Source of the DNA: Magnetococcales bacterium | GTDB lineage: Bacteria > Pseudomonadota > Magnetococcia > Magnetococcales > UBA8363 | Reading direction: 5' to 3' | Assembly: GCA_015232865.1 (NCBI GenBank) | Contig: JADFYU010000005.1 | Span: 23,244-87,243 of the forward strand | DNA length: 64,000 bases | Shown: piece by piece, positions 36,697 through 46,343 of the stretch | Position numbering within the stretch: position 1 is the stretch's first letter | Layout of the letters: each line of letters starts with the position of its first letter | Translations under genes and position numbers: made by a program | Notes under the pieces: generated by a model | Seen by the model: only the letters and a program-made list of their open reading frames with translations | What the model was told of the DNA's origin: nothing | The model's database searches: none

Positions 36697-38142
36697 TTAA
36701 TTCGTGTTTCTTCCGTATTCATCTTCAAATCGTACGATGTCATCTTCTCCCAGATAGCTGCCAGTTTGGACCTCAATCAACTCCAAAGGAATGATCCCCG
36801 GATTTTCCAGCCGGTGTTTGACGCCCAGGGGAATGTAGGTGGATTGATCCTCTTTGAGAATTTTGATTTCATCCCCCCGAGTTACCCGAGCCGTTCCATG
36901 GACGACGACCCAATGTTCCGCACGATGATGGTGCATCTGCAGGGAGAGTACCGACTTGGGGTTGACGATAATCATCTTGACTTGGAACCGCTTATCGATA
37001 TAGATGGATTCATAGCTGCCCCAAGGACGATAGACCTTCTTATGGCAGATGGTTTCTGAACGACCCTGTCTGGACAGTTGTTCGACGATGGATTTAACCT
37101 GTTGAACGTGGCTTTTCGGGGCAACAAAAACAGAGTCCGACGTTTCGATCACCACATGATCGTTCAAACCAACCGTTGCCACCAAACGGTGACCGGCATG
37201 GATGAAACAGTTGTTGCTCTGCTCAGCCAACACATCCCCTGACAACACGTTGTCAGATCCATCTTTTTCGCTGATCTCCCACAAAGCCGACCAGGAACCG
37301 ATGTCGTTCCAACCGGCCGCCAGAGGCACAACCACCGACTGATCGGTTTTTTCCATGACGGCATAATCGATGGAATCTTTGGGACAAGCCGTGAAGGATT
37401 GCTGATCCAACCGTAAAAAATCGAGATCTTTTTCGGCGCGATCAACAGCGGATTGACAGGCGGCGAGAATTTCGGGGGCAAAATGTTCAAGCTCGGACAA
37501 AAACAGGTCAGCACGAAACACGAACATGCCACTGTTCCAGTAATACTCTCCCGAATCGACATATTCGGTGGCACGCTCCAGGCTTGGTTTTTCGATAAAT
37601 TTATCGACCGAATAGGCGTGACGATCATCCAGCGCTTCGCCACGTTTCATATAACCAAAGCCGGTTTGTGGAGCAGACGGGACAATGCCAAAGGTGACCA
37701 GTTTGTTACCCTGAGCGATATTGATCGCTTGAGTCAGCACCGTTTGAAACGTGCCAACATCTTTGATGATATGATCCGACGGCAATACAAGAAGAATGGA
37801 TTCCGGGTTCATCTGTCTGGCAATCAGGGCCGCACAAGCGACGGCTGGCGCGGTGTTGCGTCCAACAGGCTCCAGAATGATCTCAGCCGGTGTTATACCA
37901 ATCTTTCGAGCCTGTTCCGCCACCAAAAAGCGCTGAATCTCATTGCAGACGATCAAAGGTGGTGCGACGTTTGACACCCCATGCAGACGATTGATTGTCG
38001 ATTGAAAAAGAGAGTCATCGGATATTAACGGGAGGAACTGTTTCGGATAACTCTCCCGCGAGAGCGGCCACAGACGGGTTCCCGATCCACCAGACAGGAT
38101 TACCGGAACCAATTCACCTCTTTTGAGCGTACTCCTGTTCAT
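36697..38142 (-). CDS. manC: Mannose-1-phosphate guanylyltransferase / mannose-6-phosphate isomerase
   Basis: Bifunctional type II enzyme supplying GDP-mannose for surface polysaccharide. The protein is 481 residues. The N-terminal nucleotidyltransferase has VILSGGSGTRLWPLSRES (pyrophosphorylase motif) and FIEKP. The C-terminal cupin has the isomerase metal site in SLQMHHHRAEHWVVVHGTA and then IPLGVKHRLENPG. It starts 18 bases after the sugar dehydrogenase stop, so both form one transcript, and a terminator follows. The exact glycan cannot be deduced. Confidence 0.94.
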   Translation of the reverse strand: MNRSTLKRGELVPVILSGGSGTRLWPLSRESYPKQFLPLISDDSLFQSTINRLHGVSNVAPPLIVCNEIQRFLVAEQARKIGITPAEIILEPVGRNTAPAVACAALIARQMNPESILLVLPSDHIIKDVGTFQTVLTQAINIAQGNKLVTFGIVPSAPQTGFGYMKRGEALDDRHAYSVDKFIEKPSLERATEYVDSGEYYWNSGMFVFRADLFLSELEHFAPEILAACQSAVDRAEKDLDFLRLDQQSFTACPKDSIDYAVMEKTDQSVVVPLAAGWNDIGSWSALWEISEKDGSDNVLSGDVLAEQSNNCFIHAGHRLVATVGLNDHVVIETSDSVFVAPKSHVQQVKSIVEQLSRQGRSETICHKKVYRPWGSYESIYIDKRFQVKMIIVNPKSVLSLQMHHHRAEHWVVVHGTARVTRGDEIKILKEDQSTYIPLGVKHRLENPGIIPLELIEVQTGSYLGEDDIVRFEDEYGRNTN

Positions 38143-38160
38143 CCGTTCTCTCCCTCTTGA

Positions 38161-39468
38161 TCAGGCTCGATGAATTCGAACGGAATCGGCTTTATAAACC
38201 CCACGGGGATCGACGATCAATCGGGCGTTCTCTTTGATCATCTGCCAATCAAATCGATCATGGTCGGTGGCAATGACCACACAGTGGAAAGAGCCGATCA
38301 CCTCGGGCGTGAGGGGAACACCGGTTAGTTGAATGGAGTGGGAACGCATGGAGGGGGTTACCGGTACGTGCGGGTCCGAATAATCCACCACCGCCCCCAA
38401 CCCCTGCAACCGTTCCAACAGGACAAAACTGGGCGACTCACGCACATCATCGACATTTTTTTTGTAGGCCAACCCCAAAACCAGAATGCGCGAACCTCGA
38501 ACAGATCGTTCGATATCATTGAGGGCCAAACTGATTTTACTGATGACAAAATCCGGCATGGCGGTATTGACCTCACCGGCCAACTCGATAAAACGGGTAT
38601 TTACACCGTACTCTCGGGCTTTCCAGGTCAGGTAAAAGGGGTCGATGGGAATACAGTGCCCACCCAATCCGGGACCGGGATAAAAGGGGGTGTAGCCGAA
38701 CGGTTTGGTGGCCGCTGCCCGAATGACCTCAAAAATGTCCAGCCCCATTTTATCGGCAACGATTTTAAGCTCGTTTACCAACGCAATATTGACGGATCGA
38801 AAGGTGTTTTCCAAAATTTTGACCATTTCCGCCGCACCGGTCGAAGAGACCGGAACCACCTTATCAATGATTTTTTCGTAGAGTGCCTGACCGACTTCCA
38901 GACAATTTTCGCTGCTCCCACCCACCACCTTGGGAATGGTACGGGTGGTAAAATCAGGGTTGGCCGGGTCTTCCCGTTCGGGAGAGTAGAGCAGGAAGGT
39001 ATCGATGCCGATCATCAATCCGGCCTCTTCGAGTGGCGGGCGCATTTTCTCTTCCGTAGTGCCGGGATAGGTCGTGCTCTCCAGGGAGATGGCCTGACCG
39101 GGAACCATGTGAGGAATGATGCTCGCCAAGGAACCGGTCACATAACTCAGATCCGGTTCCCGGTTTTTATTGAGAGGAGTCGGCACGCATAATATAATGG
39201 CATCGACTTGTTTTATATTAGAAAAATCTGTTGTCACCCGGAGATTTCCGGCTTGAATGGCTGCCAAAAACGGTTGCGGTGCGATGTGCTCGATATACCC
39301 CTCCCCCCGATTCAGTTTTTCTATTTTCTTCGGATCGATGTCAAAACCGACTACCGGAAACCCCTCTTCCAAAAAGCGCAAGGCCAGGGGAAGGCCGACA
39401 TATCCAAGACCGATAATACCGATGACGGCCTGATTATCCTGAATTTTTTTTAATAATCTGTTTTTCAT
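38161..39468 (-). CDS. Nucleotide-sugar 6-dehydrogenase (UDP-GlcNAc dehydrogenase, WbpA-like)
   Basis: NAD-dependent four-electron oxidoreductase of 435 residues from the ATG at 39468; an upstream in-frame start at 39591 adds 41 non-conserved residues. [16 protein letters not shown] is the Rossmann motif. The catalytic Cys is in [20 protein letters not shown], the form typical of WbpA/WbpO-type UDP-N-acetylhexosamine dehydrogenases rather than UDP-glucose dehydrogenase. The conserved C-terminal [16 protein letters not shown] is also there. Together with manC it indicates an exo- or capsular polysaccharide containing a uronic acid amine. Other glycosyltransferase genes are not in the window. 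Confidence 0.88.
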   Translation of the reverse strand: MKNRLLKKIQDNQAVIGIIGLGYVGLPLALRFLEEGFPVVGFDIDPKKIEKLNRGEGYIEHIAPQPFLAAIQAGNLRVTTDFSNIKQVDAIILCVPTPLNKNREPDLSYVTGSLASIIPHMVPGQAISLESTTYPGTTEEKMRPPLEEAGLMIGIDTFLLYSPEREDPANPDFTTRTIPKVVGGSSENCLEVGQALYEKIIDKVVPVSSTGAAEMVKILENTFRSVNIALVNELKIVADKMGLDIFEVIRAAATKPFGYTPFYPGPGLGGHCIPIDPFYLTWKAREYGVNTRFIELAGEVNTAMPDFVISKISLALNDIERSVRGSRILVLGLAYKKNVDDVRESPSFVLLERLQGLGAVVDYSDPHVPVTPSMRSHSIQLTGVPLTPEVIGSFHCVVIATDHDRFDWQMIKENARLIVDPRGVYKADSVRIHRA

Positions 39469-39594
39469 CGTCAAATCATCACTCAACTGTTTGATGGAGT
39501 CGTTAGGGAAGAACTGCCGATCTGTTGACGGACAGTTCAGGAATACAGGTGGCGCCCGGCTACACAGGCTTGCTGCCAGTGGTTTGATCAAGAA

Positions 39595-39969
39595 CTATAC
39601 CATTTTAGCCATCCACATTCCCATCCAGACCGCCGCCACACAAAAGACCACGCTGACAACGGCGTTGGCCAGGGCCGAAAAGGTCGAGCCTGCCTCCAAC
39701 AGGGCCAATGTCTCGATGGAGAAGGTGGAAAACGTGGTTAATGCGCCCAACCCTCCGACCAGGATGGCGGTTTTAAGATCGCTGTTGATGAGAAATCGTC
39801 CGGTGAAAAGAAAAAACAAAAAGCCCATAAAAAAAGAGCCGACAACATTGACCACCAATGTCCCCCAGGGAAAATCCCGCCCAAGCCATTGGTAAACCCA
39901 ACCGGAAACCAAAAAACGCAACACGGCTCCGACCGAACCGCCCGCCGCAACAAATAGCAGGGTCTTCAC
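39595..39969 (-). CDS. crcB: Fluoride exporter CrcB/FluC
   Basis: Small dual-topology membrane protein of 124 residues forming a fluoride channel. It shows GGSVGAVLRF near the N-terminus, GTLVVNVVGSFFMGF, and GGLGALTTFSTFSIE in the third helix, the three signature blocks of the family, with four hydrophobic segments. Its start overlaps the rarA stop by four bases (39966-39969), so they are co-transcribed. No fluoride riboswitch is evident upstream, as expected for a gene inside an operon. Confidence 0.95.
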   Translation of the reverse strand: MKTLLFVAAGGSVGAVLRFLVSGWVYQWLGRDFPWGTLVVNVVGSFFMGFLFFLFTGRFLINSDLKTAILVGGLGALTTFSTFSIETLALLEAGSTFSALANAVVSVVFCVAAVWMGMWMAKMV

Positions 39970-41297
39970 GACTTATCCTCCTCTTTCTCCCGTTTCAATC
40001 GCTGCCAATAGGCAATCCGGCGGGCAATTTCGCGTTCAAATCCCCGCTCGACCGGTTGGTAGAATCTCTCCTGCAACAGCGGTTCCGGCATGTAGTTTTG
40101 ACAAACAAAGGCCCCTTCATAATCATGGGCATACTGATACCCCTTTCCATATCCCAGATCTTTCATCAACTGGGTTGGGGCGTTGAGAATGTGAGCAGGG
40201 GGTGAAAAGGCCCCTCGTTTTCGGGCTGTGATCCGAGCCGCTTTGAAGGCGAGGTAGGCGCTGTTGCTTTTGGGGGCGCTGGCCAGGTAGATGACCGCCT
40301 GGGCCAGGGCCAGATCACCCTCGGGAGAGCCGAGAAAATGGTAGGCATCCTTGGCTTGCAGGGTGAGGGCCAAGGCTTGAGGATCGGCATTGCCGATATC
40401 CTCCGAGGCGAACCGAACCATGCGTCGGGCGATATACATGCCGTCCTCACCCCCTTCCAACAGGCGAGCCAACCAATACAGCGAAGCGTCGATATCTGAA
40501 CCACGCATGGATTTATGGAAGGCGGAGATCAGGTTATAGTGGGCCTCACCGGATTTGTCGTAGAGGCTCGCACGTCGATTGAGACTGGCCAGCAGGTCGG
40601 GAACGCCCAAACGAACTCCGGCGGCAATCTTGTCGGATACGATATCAATGAAAGATTCCAGAAGGTTGAGACTATATCGGGCATCGCCATCGGCATGACA
40701 GGCAATCTCTTCCAATACCGCAGGATCAAGGTTGGGCGGCGGAGTGCCAACCCCTCTGCGCCCATCCGCCACCGCCCGCTTGAGCAGTATGATCAGATCC
40801 TCTCTGGACAAGGCGTTTAGCACCAAAACCTGGCAGCGAGAGAGCAAGGCGCCATTGAGTTCAAAGGAGGGATTTTCGGTCGTAGCACCGATCAGGGTAA
40901 TGGTGCCATCTTCGACAAAGGGCAGAAAGGCATCCTGTTGACCCTTGTTGAATCGGTGTATTTCATCAACAAACAAAATGGTCCCCTTGCCGCCGACATC
41001 CAACTCCCGACGCGCCCGTCCGACCACGTCCCGCACCTCTTTGACCCCGGCTAAAACCGCCGATAACGCTTCAAAGTGTTGCTCTCCTCTTTGAGCGATC
41101 AGGCGGGCCAGGGTGGTTTTTCCACAACCGGGTGGTCCCCAGAAAATTAAGGATGGGATTCGATTGGCGGCCAGGGATTCATAAAGAATCTTGCCTTTTT
41201 CGGTCAGGTGCGACTGACCGACCACCTCTTCCAGGATCTGGGGCCGCATACGATCGGCCAGAGGGACAGCAGGATCGGCGAAGGCCAGCCCGGACAT
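39966..41297 (-). CDS. rarA: Replication-associated recombination protein A (RarA/MgsA)
   Basis: AAA+ ATPase of 443 residues related to clamp loaders, acting at stalled replication forks. Walker A GPPGCGKT is at 54-61, Walker B/sensor includes ILFVDEIHRFNKGQQD, and ATTENPSFELN is the sensor 1 region. The C-terminal tetramerisation part (SAFHKSMRGSDIDASLYWLA) is typical. It lies 2 bases after rimO and overlaps crcB. The pairing with lolA is common in proteobacteria. Confidence 0.95.
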   Translation of the reverse strand: MSGLAFADPAVPLADRMRPQILEEVVGQSHLTEKGKILYESLAANRIPSLIFWGPPGCGKTTLARLIAQRGEQHFEALSAVLAGVKEVRDVVGRARRELDVGGKGTILFVDEIHRFNKGQQDAFLPFVEDGTITLIGATTENPSFELNGALLSRCQVLVLNALSREDLIILLKRAVADGRRGVGTPPPNLDPAVLEEIACHADGDARYSLNLLESFIDIVSDKIAAGVRLGVPDLLASLNRRASLYDKSGEAHYNLISAFHKSMRGSDIDASLYWLARLLEGGEDGMYIARRMVRFASEDIGNADPQALALTLQAKDAYHFLGSPEGDLALAQAVIYLASAPKSNSAYLAFKAARITARKRGAFSPPAHILNAPTQLMKDLGYGKGYQYAHDYEGAFVCQNYMPEPLLQERFYQPVERGFEREIARRIAYWQRLKREKEEDKS

Positions 41298-41299
41298 TC

Positions 41300-42649
41300 T
41301 CAGGGGGAACCCCGACCAACGACATGGCCGACCAGGTCATACTCATGGGCTTCTGTAATCTCCACCTCAACCAGAGTGCCGGGCTGGGGAGAACCGTCGT
41401 TGATATAGACCACCCCATCCACATCCGGGGCTTGAGCGGCTGTTCGTCCCTCCATCAACCATTCATTCTCCTCGGAGATTCCATCAACCAGAACCTTGAT
41501 TTTCTGCCCGACCAAAGCAGACAGTTTTTCCTGGCTGATGGTCTGTTGCAGGGCCATCAGCCGATCTCGCCGCTCTTGGGCAACCGAGGCCGGTATTTTG
41601 TCCGGCAGGTCATAGGCGGTGGTCCCGATCTCATCGGAGTAGGTAAAAACCCCGACATGATCGAAACGGGCCGTCTTGACAAAGTTGAACAGGTGCAAAA
41701 ACTCCTCGTCAGTCTCACCGGGAAAACCGACGATAAAGGTGGTTCGGATGGTAGCCTTGGGCATATAGCGACGAATGCGGGTGATGAGATTTTCGACGTC
41801 AGGCCCCCGCTCGGCTCGTTTCATCCGTTTCAGAACAGCGGAGTGACTGTGCTGAAGAGGAACATCGAAGTAGGGCAAAATGGCGTTCTCTTCCGCCATC
41901 AACTCCAGCAGTTGATCGGTCACCAGGGTTGGGTAGAGATAGAGAAGCCGAATCCAACCCAACCCTTCGACGCTTTTCAACCCTTGCAGCAGATCAGCCA
42001 GACTCAGACGACGATCCAGATCTCGCCCGTACAGCGTGGTGTCCTGGGAAATCAGATTGATCTCCTTCACCCCCTGAGCGACCAGAGAGGCCACCTCCTC
42101 GTCAATATCCTCCGGCTCCCGAGAGACAAACGGACCACGCAGTTTGGGTATGATGCAAAAAGCGCACGGGTTGTTACACCCTTCGGCAATTTTGACATAG
42201 GCGGTATGGGGGCTGGTGGTCAAAACCCGGGGAGCCTCTTCACCGGTTCCTGGATTTGGGGCGCTGATGGGCGGCGGTGGAGCGTTTGATTCCAGGGTCG
42301 GAATCAGTTTTTCATATTCGGTCGCCCCGGCCAGCACATCGATGGCCGGAATCTCCCGTTGAAGTTGATCGCCATAGCGTTGGGAGAGGCAACCGGTTAC
42401 CACCAACCGGACCTTGGGGTTGAGGGATTTGAACTCGGCCATTTCCAGGATGGCCTCACGAGATTCGGCCTCGGCATCCGCCTTGAAGCCACAGGTGTTG
42501 ACCACCAGCAAATCAGCCTCTCCCGGATTGGGGGTCAATTGATAACCGCTCTCGATAAAACGACCCAGCATCTTTTCCGTATCGACCAGATTCTTGGGAC
42601 AACCCAAAGAGATGACGCCAACCTTGCCTTTGCATTGAGTGTCAGGCAT
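41300..42649 (-). CDS. rimO: Ribosomal protein S12 methylthiotransferase RimO
   Basis: Radical-SAM methylthiotransferase modifying Asp of ribosomal protein S12. The protein is 449 residues. The N-terminal UPF0004 domain has SLGCPKNLVDTEKMLG (Cys17), with further Cys in VVNTCGF and VTGCLSQRYG. The radical-SAM motif is CNNPCAFCIIPKLRG (about 157-171), and a TRAM domain closes the protein. SLGCPKN is diagnostic for RimO over MiaB or MtaB. It starts 6 bases after yajQ and ends 2 bases before rarA. Confidence 0.95.
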   Translation of the reverse strand: MPDTQCKGKVGVISLGCPKNLVDTEKMLGRFIESGYQLTPNPGEADLLVVNTCGFKADAEAESREAILEMAEFKSLNPKVRLVVTGCLSQRYGDQLQREIPAIDVLAGATEYEKLIPTLESNAPPPPISAPNPGTGEEAPRVLTTSPHTAYVKIAEGCNNPCAFCIIPKLRGPFVSREPEDIDEEVASLVAQGVKEINLISQDTTLYGRDLDRRLSLADLLQGLKSVEGLGWIRLLYLYPTLVTDQLLELMAEENAILPYFDVPLQHSHSAVLKRMKRAERGPDVENLITRIRRYMPKATIRTTFIVGFPGETDEEFLHLFNFVKTARFDHVGVFTYSDEIGTTAYDLPDKIPASVAQERRDRLMALQQTISQEKLSALVGQKIKVLVDGISEENEWLMEGRTAAQAPDVDGVVYINDGSPQPGTLVEVEITEAHEYDLVGHVVGRGSP

Positions 42650-42655
42650 GAACGA

Positions 42656-43141
42656 TCAATCTCGAAAGTTGTTGAATTGAAGAGGCATCTCCAGGTTGGA
42701 CTCTTTCATCAGGGCAATCACCTGTTGCAGATCGTCCCGTTTTTTTCCGGTGACCCGAACCTGCTCCCCTTGAATGGAGGCTTGCACCTTGGCTTTGCTA
42801 TCCTTGATGATTTTGATGATTTTTTTAGCCAGATCCTTGTCCACGCCCTGACGAATGGTCACCTTCTGCCGAACCAATCCACCGGAAGCAGGCTCCAAAC
42901 TGGAATAATCGAGAACGGCGGGATCGATTTTACGCTTGAAGAGCTTTCCCTTCAAGACCTCCATCACCTGCTCCATCTTATACTCATCATCGCTGATGAC
43001 GGTAATAACCGCCTCTTCCCGTTCCACACTGCTTTTGGAGCCTTTAAAATCATAGCGGGTGGTAATCTCTTTGATGGCTTGGTTGACCGCATTATCGGCC
43101 TCTTGCATATCCACTTCGGAGACGATATCAAATGAGGGCAT
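42656..43141 (-). CDS. yajQ: YajQ family cyclic di-GMP-binding protein
   Basis: The protein is 161 residues with the YajQ/DUF520 fold. It opens with PSFDIVSEVDMQEADNAVNQ and has ITTRYDFKGSKSS and KIIKDSKAKVQASIQGEQVRV, all diagnostic. In Xanthomonas and Pseudomonas a family member binds c-di-GMP and acts with a transcription factor; the E. coli protein binds nucleotides and RNA. Its place between lolA and rimO gives no hint of function, but a PilZ protein elsewhere in the window shows that c-di-GMP signalling is likely. Confidence 0.93.
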   Translation of the reverse strand: MPSFDIVSEVDMQEADNAVNQAIKEITTRYDFKGSKSSVEREEAVITVISDDEYKMEQVMEVLKGKLFKRKIDPAVLDYSSLEPASGGLVRQKVTIRQGVDKDLAKKIIKIIKDSKAKVQASIQGEQVRVTGKKRDDLQQVIALMKESNLEMPLQFNNFRD

Positions 43142-43185
43142 GTTCGACTACTCCCTTTATTCTGAAGTTATTAAAAAAATGTATT

Positions 43186-43872
43186 CTACAATCCGGTTTT
43201 TTCTGGGGTCTCTTCGATCAAATCAACCTCTGGAGGGCGGACAAAGACAAATCGATCTTCCGGCAGGGGTTGATTGAAGCGAACGTTTTGAAAACCAAAG
43301 CGGGAATGGTTGCCCAGAGAGTCCAACACCTGCAGATTCAACAGTTCATCCTTTTGCGGATGAAGCGTCAGGACGATTTCTTGAATGGACCCCTCTTTGA
43401 GAGGAACCAGACGAACGCCGGGTACGTGCCAAGTGGAATCTTCTGTTACGCTCAGTGCAAAAGTTTGGGACAACGGTCGATCGGAAACAAAAAAGGCGGC
43501 CGGTGTCTGTTCCAACCGAGCGGCGCTGGATTTGGTCACCTGGGCCAGATCCACCTCATAAAAATAGACCGAATCGGCATCTGACAGAATAACCTGTTCA
43601 AACGGCTCGCTATAATCCCAACGGAACAGACCTGGTTTTTTTGCAGAAAACAGACCTCGACTGACTGAGGGGGTTTGGTTGTCTGATTCATAAATCTGCT
43701 GGACAAACTCCGCCTCGATGGTGTGCAGTCGGGTGAAAAAATCGTTCAACCGCCCGATGGGAGACAGATCATCGAAGGCCGAAGCGGAAGAAAAACAAAT
43801 CGGCATGGTGACAAGCGTCAAAAAAACCGCCAACAGCCAAGACCGGAAGCCGGTACGATCTGATAATGTCAT
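43186..43872 (-). CDS. lolA: Outer-membrane lipoprotein carrier protein LolA
   Basis: Periplasmic chaperone that carries lipoproteins from LolCDE to LolB. From the ATG at 43872, preceded by AGGA seven bases upstream, it is 228 residues. An upstream start at 44001 would add 43 residues without conservation. The signal peptide (SWLLAVFLTLVTMPICF, cleavage near SASA-FDD) is followed by a convex beta-sheet with the LolA pattern (IEAEFVQQIYES, SRGLFSAKKPGLFRWDYSEP). It heads the operon yajQ-rimO-rarA-crcB and is divergent from the unknown gene at 44034. Confidence 0.9.
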   Translation of the reverse strand: MTLSDRTGFRSWLLAVFLTLVTMPICFSSASAFDDLSPIGRLNDFFTRLHTIEAEFVQQIYESDNQTPSVSRGLFSAKKPGLFRWDYSEPFEQVILSDADSVYFYEVDLAQVTKSSAARLEQTPAAFFVSDRPLSQTFALSVTEDSTWHVPGVRLVPLKEGSIQEIVLTLHPQKDELLNLQVLDSLGNHSRFGFQNVRFNQPLPEDRFVFVRPPEVDLIEETPEKTGL

Positions 43873-44033
43873 GAATGAATCCTTGAAAAACCCAATGAGT
43901 TGACCCGTGAGCATAAACCCTGTCCATAGCCAAGTGTTGGCATAAATATAGCAGTGATTCATTTGAAAATCTACGTTACAAGAGAGAACCAAAGCAAACA
44001 TCTGTCAGCATTCTACAGATAAAGGGAATCAAA

Positions 44034-44549
44034 ATGGGCTATAAATTTGACCCTCAGGACTCTATGAACGGTTATCGATTGGTTGGCGTCAAAGGGCGAT
44101 TGCCGTTATTGGACACCCGACAAGGAGCTTTCCAGGTGAGTCTGGACTTATTGGCCAGACAGCTTGAGAGTACTGAGCCTGGGCTGGAGTCAACCCTGAC
44201 CACATTTTCGATCTGGATGGAAAAGCTGATTCCTATCAAACTGGTGGCTTACTGGAATCCACGCAATCGTCATTATGGGATAAAACATGCCAATGGGGGT
44301 CTGATCGAACCGGAACTTCTCGACATGTCACAAGAAATCATAAAGGGACCGTTGCCAAGAATCAGCCATTGGCGACAACAAAACTGGCTCTTTCATCTTT
44401 GGGCCGGAGAACCCTTGGATCGATGGGATCGGTTTTTGGTGGTGGAGAGTGGCACAGGAATGACCGTCAGAGAGTCCAACCAACTTTTGGAAGAGGCACT
44501 GGAAATTTTAAAAGAACCCCTGCGCAACAGCCCTGTTCAAAACGCTTGA
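44034..44549 (+). CDS. Unrecognised protein, 171 residues
   Basis: Soluble protein with no signal peptide or transmembrane helix. A GGGA six bases before the ATG supports the start. The body (VSLDLLARQLES ... FSIWMEKLIPIKLVAYWNPRNRHYG) looks like an alpha/beta fold, perhaps GAF-like, but I cannot assign a family. The C-terminal helix LLEEALEILKEPLRN is amphipathic. It is divergent from lolA and convergent with the next unknown gene, with only 9 bases between their ends. No catalytic motif is evident. Confidence 0.6.
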   Translation: MGYKFDPQDSMNGYRLVGVKGRLPLLDTRQGAFQVSLDLLARQLESTEPGLESTLTTFSIWMEKLIPIKLVAYWNPRNRHYGIKHANGGLIEPELLDMSQEIIKGPLPRISHWRQQNWLFHLWAGEPLDRWDRFLVVESGTGMTVRESNQLLEEALEILKEPLRNSPVQNA

Positions 44550-44558
44550 CCGCTGTTT

Positions 44559-45107
44559 CTAAAGGGAGATTTTATCCCGTTCAAATAACGCCCTTACCTC
44601 TTCAAAAACCGCCTGATCATACTGCCCATCGGCCCGCCCCTGAACCACTTGTTTGATAAACGGTTGTCGATTTTCCGACAATACCGAATAGTTCTCGACT
44701 ATACCGCCAGCCAAACGACCGACGCTGGAGAGACTCACGTGATACGCCTCCCGGCTCCATTTATTTGTTCCTCCAGACCCCTTTCCCCCTGACCAGGCTT
44801 TGCTGTTGGAAAAATCCTGGCCGACTAGCCGAAACTGACCGCTGGAAGAGTAGAGTTTTTGAAATTTTTCCCGACCCAGAATCAGGGTTTGACGGGCGGA
44901 ACGGTTGAGAGTGAAAAAAAGCAACTTTGAGCGCAGAGAGAGACGAACCAATACGGGTGTCTGAGCCTCACTGGGATCAAGACCATCGACAGGCAGACCG
45001 ACAGCGACCCCCAACCGCTCCACCATTCGGACAAACCAGCGTTGACCCATCGTCCCTATATCGGCAAAAGAAACCACTCCAACCCCCGATAAAGTAAGAG
45101 GTTTCAA
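44559..45107 (-). CDS. Unrecognised protein, 182 residues
   Basis: Soluble protein lacking a signal or membrane segment. It has a Leu/Arg-rich middle (VRLSLRSKLLFFTLNRSARQT), then a Gly/Ser/Lys-rich stretch (SGGKGSGGTNKWSREAYH) and a charged C-terminus. I do not recognise its family. It ends 9 bases from the convergent gene at 44034-44549. The two could interact but there is no direct evidence. A real gene is supported by the length of the open frame and its ordinary base composition, though not by homology. Confidence 0.5.
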   Translation of the reverse strand: MKPLTLSGVGVVSFADIGTMGQRWFVRMVERLGVAVGLPVDGLDPSEAQTPVLVRLSLRSKLLFFTLNRSARQTLILGREKFQKLYSSSGQFRLVGQDFSNSKAWSGGKGSGGTNKWSREAYHVSLSSVGRLAGGIVENYSVLSENRQPFIKQVVQGRADGQYDQAVFEEVRALFERDKISL

Positions 45108-45325
45108 AGAAACCTCCGCAAACCACCTCGTCAGTACAGTGTATCGTTCTCTTTGGCGTATGCAAGCCGTTTCTTCTCTCCTGGCAAGAAACGCTCAACA
45201 CTCACGCCATTTAACTATATGATTTCAATAAAATAATAACATTTATTCTCGTCGCGCCCATTCTTTTGTGATATTATGGAAAGTCATAGTCAAAACCCAT
45301 TGGCTGAAGCGTACCTTGGAGTGGG

Positions 45326-45345
45326 CCAGCCGTTTTCAGGTTGAA
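45326..45345 (-). repeat. Dispersed repeat, single arm
   Basis: CCAGCCGTTTTCAGGTTGAA is a right-hand arm in the variant with GTTTTCAGG. It lies 30 bases before the metallo-hydrolase ATG. Confidence 0.55.
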
Positions 45346-45374
45346 TAGGGATATCTTACGAATATAAAGGAATA

Positions 45375-46343
45375 TTGACCATCATGAACCAGGATTACCA
45401 CGATCTACCTTTTGCAGTTACCCGGATTGACACCCATTATCTGCGTCCCGAGATGACCGCCGCCTATCTGCTGGTCGAAAAGGGCTGTGCCGCCTTTATC
45501 GAAACAGGCCCCCTGCTGGCTGTTCCCCGGCTGATGGGCGCTCTGGATCGGGCCGGATTGGATGAGAATGCGGTAAAAGCCATCATTGTCACCCACGTTC
45601 ACCTGGATCATGCCGGTGGAGCCGGTGAGTTGATGCGTCTCTGCCCACAGGCGAAACTCTATGTCCACCCGCTCGGCGCCCCGCACCTGATCGACCCGAC
45701 CCGATTGAAGGCCAGTGCCATATTGGTCTATGGAGAGAAAGGATTTAAAGAGAGTCTCGGCGATATCGTTGCCACCCCTGAAAGCCGGGTGGTAACCCCG
45801 GTGGATGGGGACACGGTGGAGATCGGCGGGAGAACCCTGACCTTTTTCGACACCCCCGGCCACGCCCGCCACCATTTTTCCGTTTGGGATGAAACCAGCC
45901 GGGGAATTTTTACCGGCGATGTGTTCGGCCTCTCCTATCGGGACTTTGACGGCGGTGATCTGCCATTCATTTTTCCCGCGACCACTCCGACACAGTTGGA
46001 CCCGGCGGCTTTTCATCTCAGTATGGATCGTTTGGCGGCTCTAAAGCCAGACACCCTCTATCTGACTCATTTTGACGCCATTCCCTATCAACCGGCGCTG
46101 TTGAAAAGCCTGCACGAACAACTGGACCACTATCTGGTTCTGGCCAAAAAAAACCGAAACCAGGGGGTAAGCGATCATCAACAGCTCTCATCGGATTTGG
46201 AGGAGTACATGTGTGACATGCTGGAAAAAATTCACGCACCCAACCCGGATCTGGCGCGCTCGCTCCTGGGACCAGACCGGGAGATCAACGCCCAGGGGTT
46301 GGAGATCTGGTTGGAACGATCTGAAAAGCATGAAAAACAGTAA
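45375..46343 (+). CDS. MBL-fold metallo-hydrolase
   Basis: Metallo-beta-lactamase-fold protein of 322 residues. The metal motif is THVHLDHAGG (HxHxDH, around 74-83), with later ligands in DTPGHARHHFS, FTGDVFG and LYLTHFD. It resembles predicted hydrolases of the glyoxalase II/flavoprotein-type group, but the substrate is not evident. It lacks the flavodoxin domain of rubredoxin:oxygen oxidoreductases. Its stop overlaps the flavoprotein start by one base, so the two form an operon with the downstream cNMP-binding and membrane genes. Confidence 0.88.
   Translation: MTIMNQDYHDLPFAVTRIDTHYLRPEMTAAYLLVEKGCAAFIETGPLLAVPRLMGALDRAGLDENAVKAIIVTHVHLDHAGGAGELMRLCPQAKLYVHPLGAPHLIDPTRLKASAILVYGEKGFKESLGDIVATPESRVVTPVDGDTVEIGGRTLTFFDTPGHARHHFSVWDETSRGIFTGDVFGLSYRDFDGGDLPFIFPATTPTQLDPAAFHLSMDRLAALKPDTLYLTHFDAIPYQPALLKSLHEQLDHYLVLAKKNRNQGVSDHQQLSSDLEEYMCDMLEKIHAPNPDLARSLLGPDREINAQGLEIWLERSEKHEKQ

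Noticed and set aside
38329..39192. 287-codon plus-strand open frame inside the sugar dehydrogenase gene
   Set aside because: It is antisense to a clear NAD-dependent dehydrogenase and its composition follows from that gene's codon bias.
41132..42289. 385-codon plus-strand open frame across rarA and rimO
   Set aside because: It is opposite to two well-identified genes and shows no domain.
45105..45374. tRNA or small RNA in the gap before the metallo-hydrolase
   Set aside because: No cloverleaf, TpsiC arm or terminator pattern could be found; only a repeat arm was seen.
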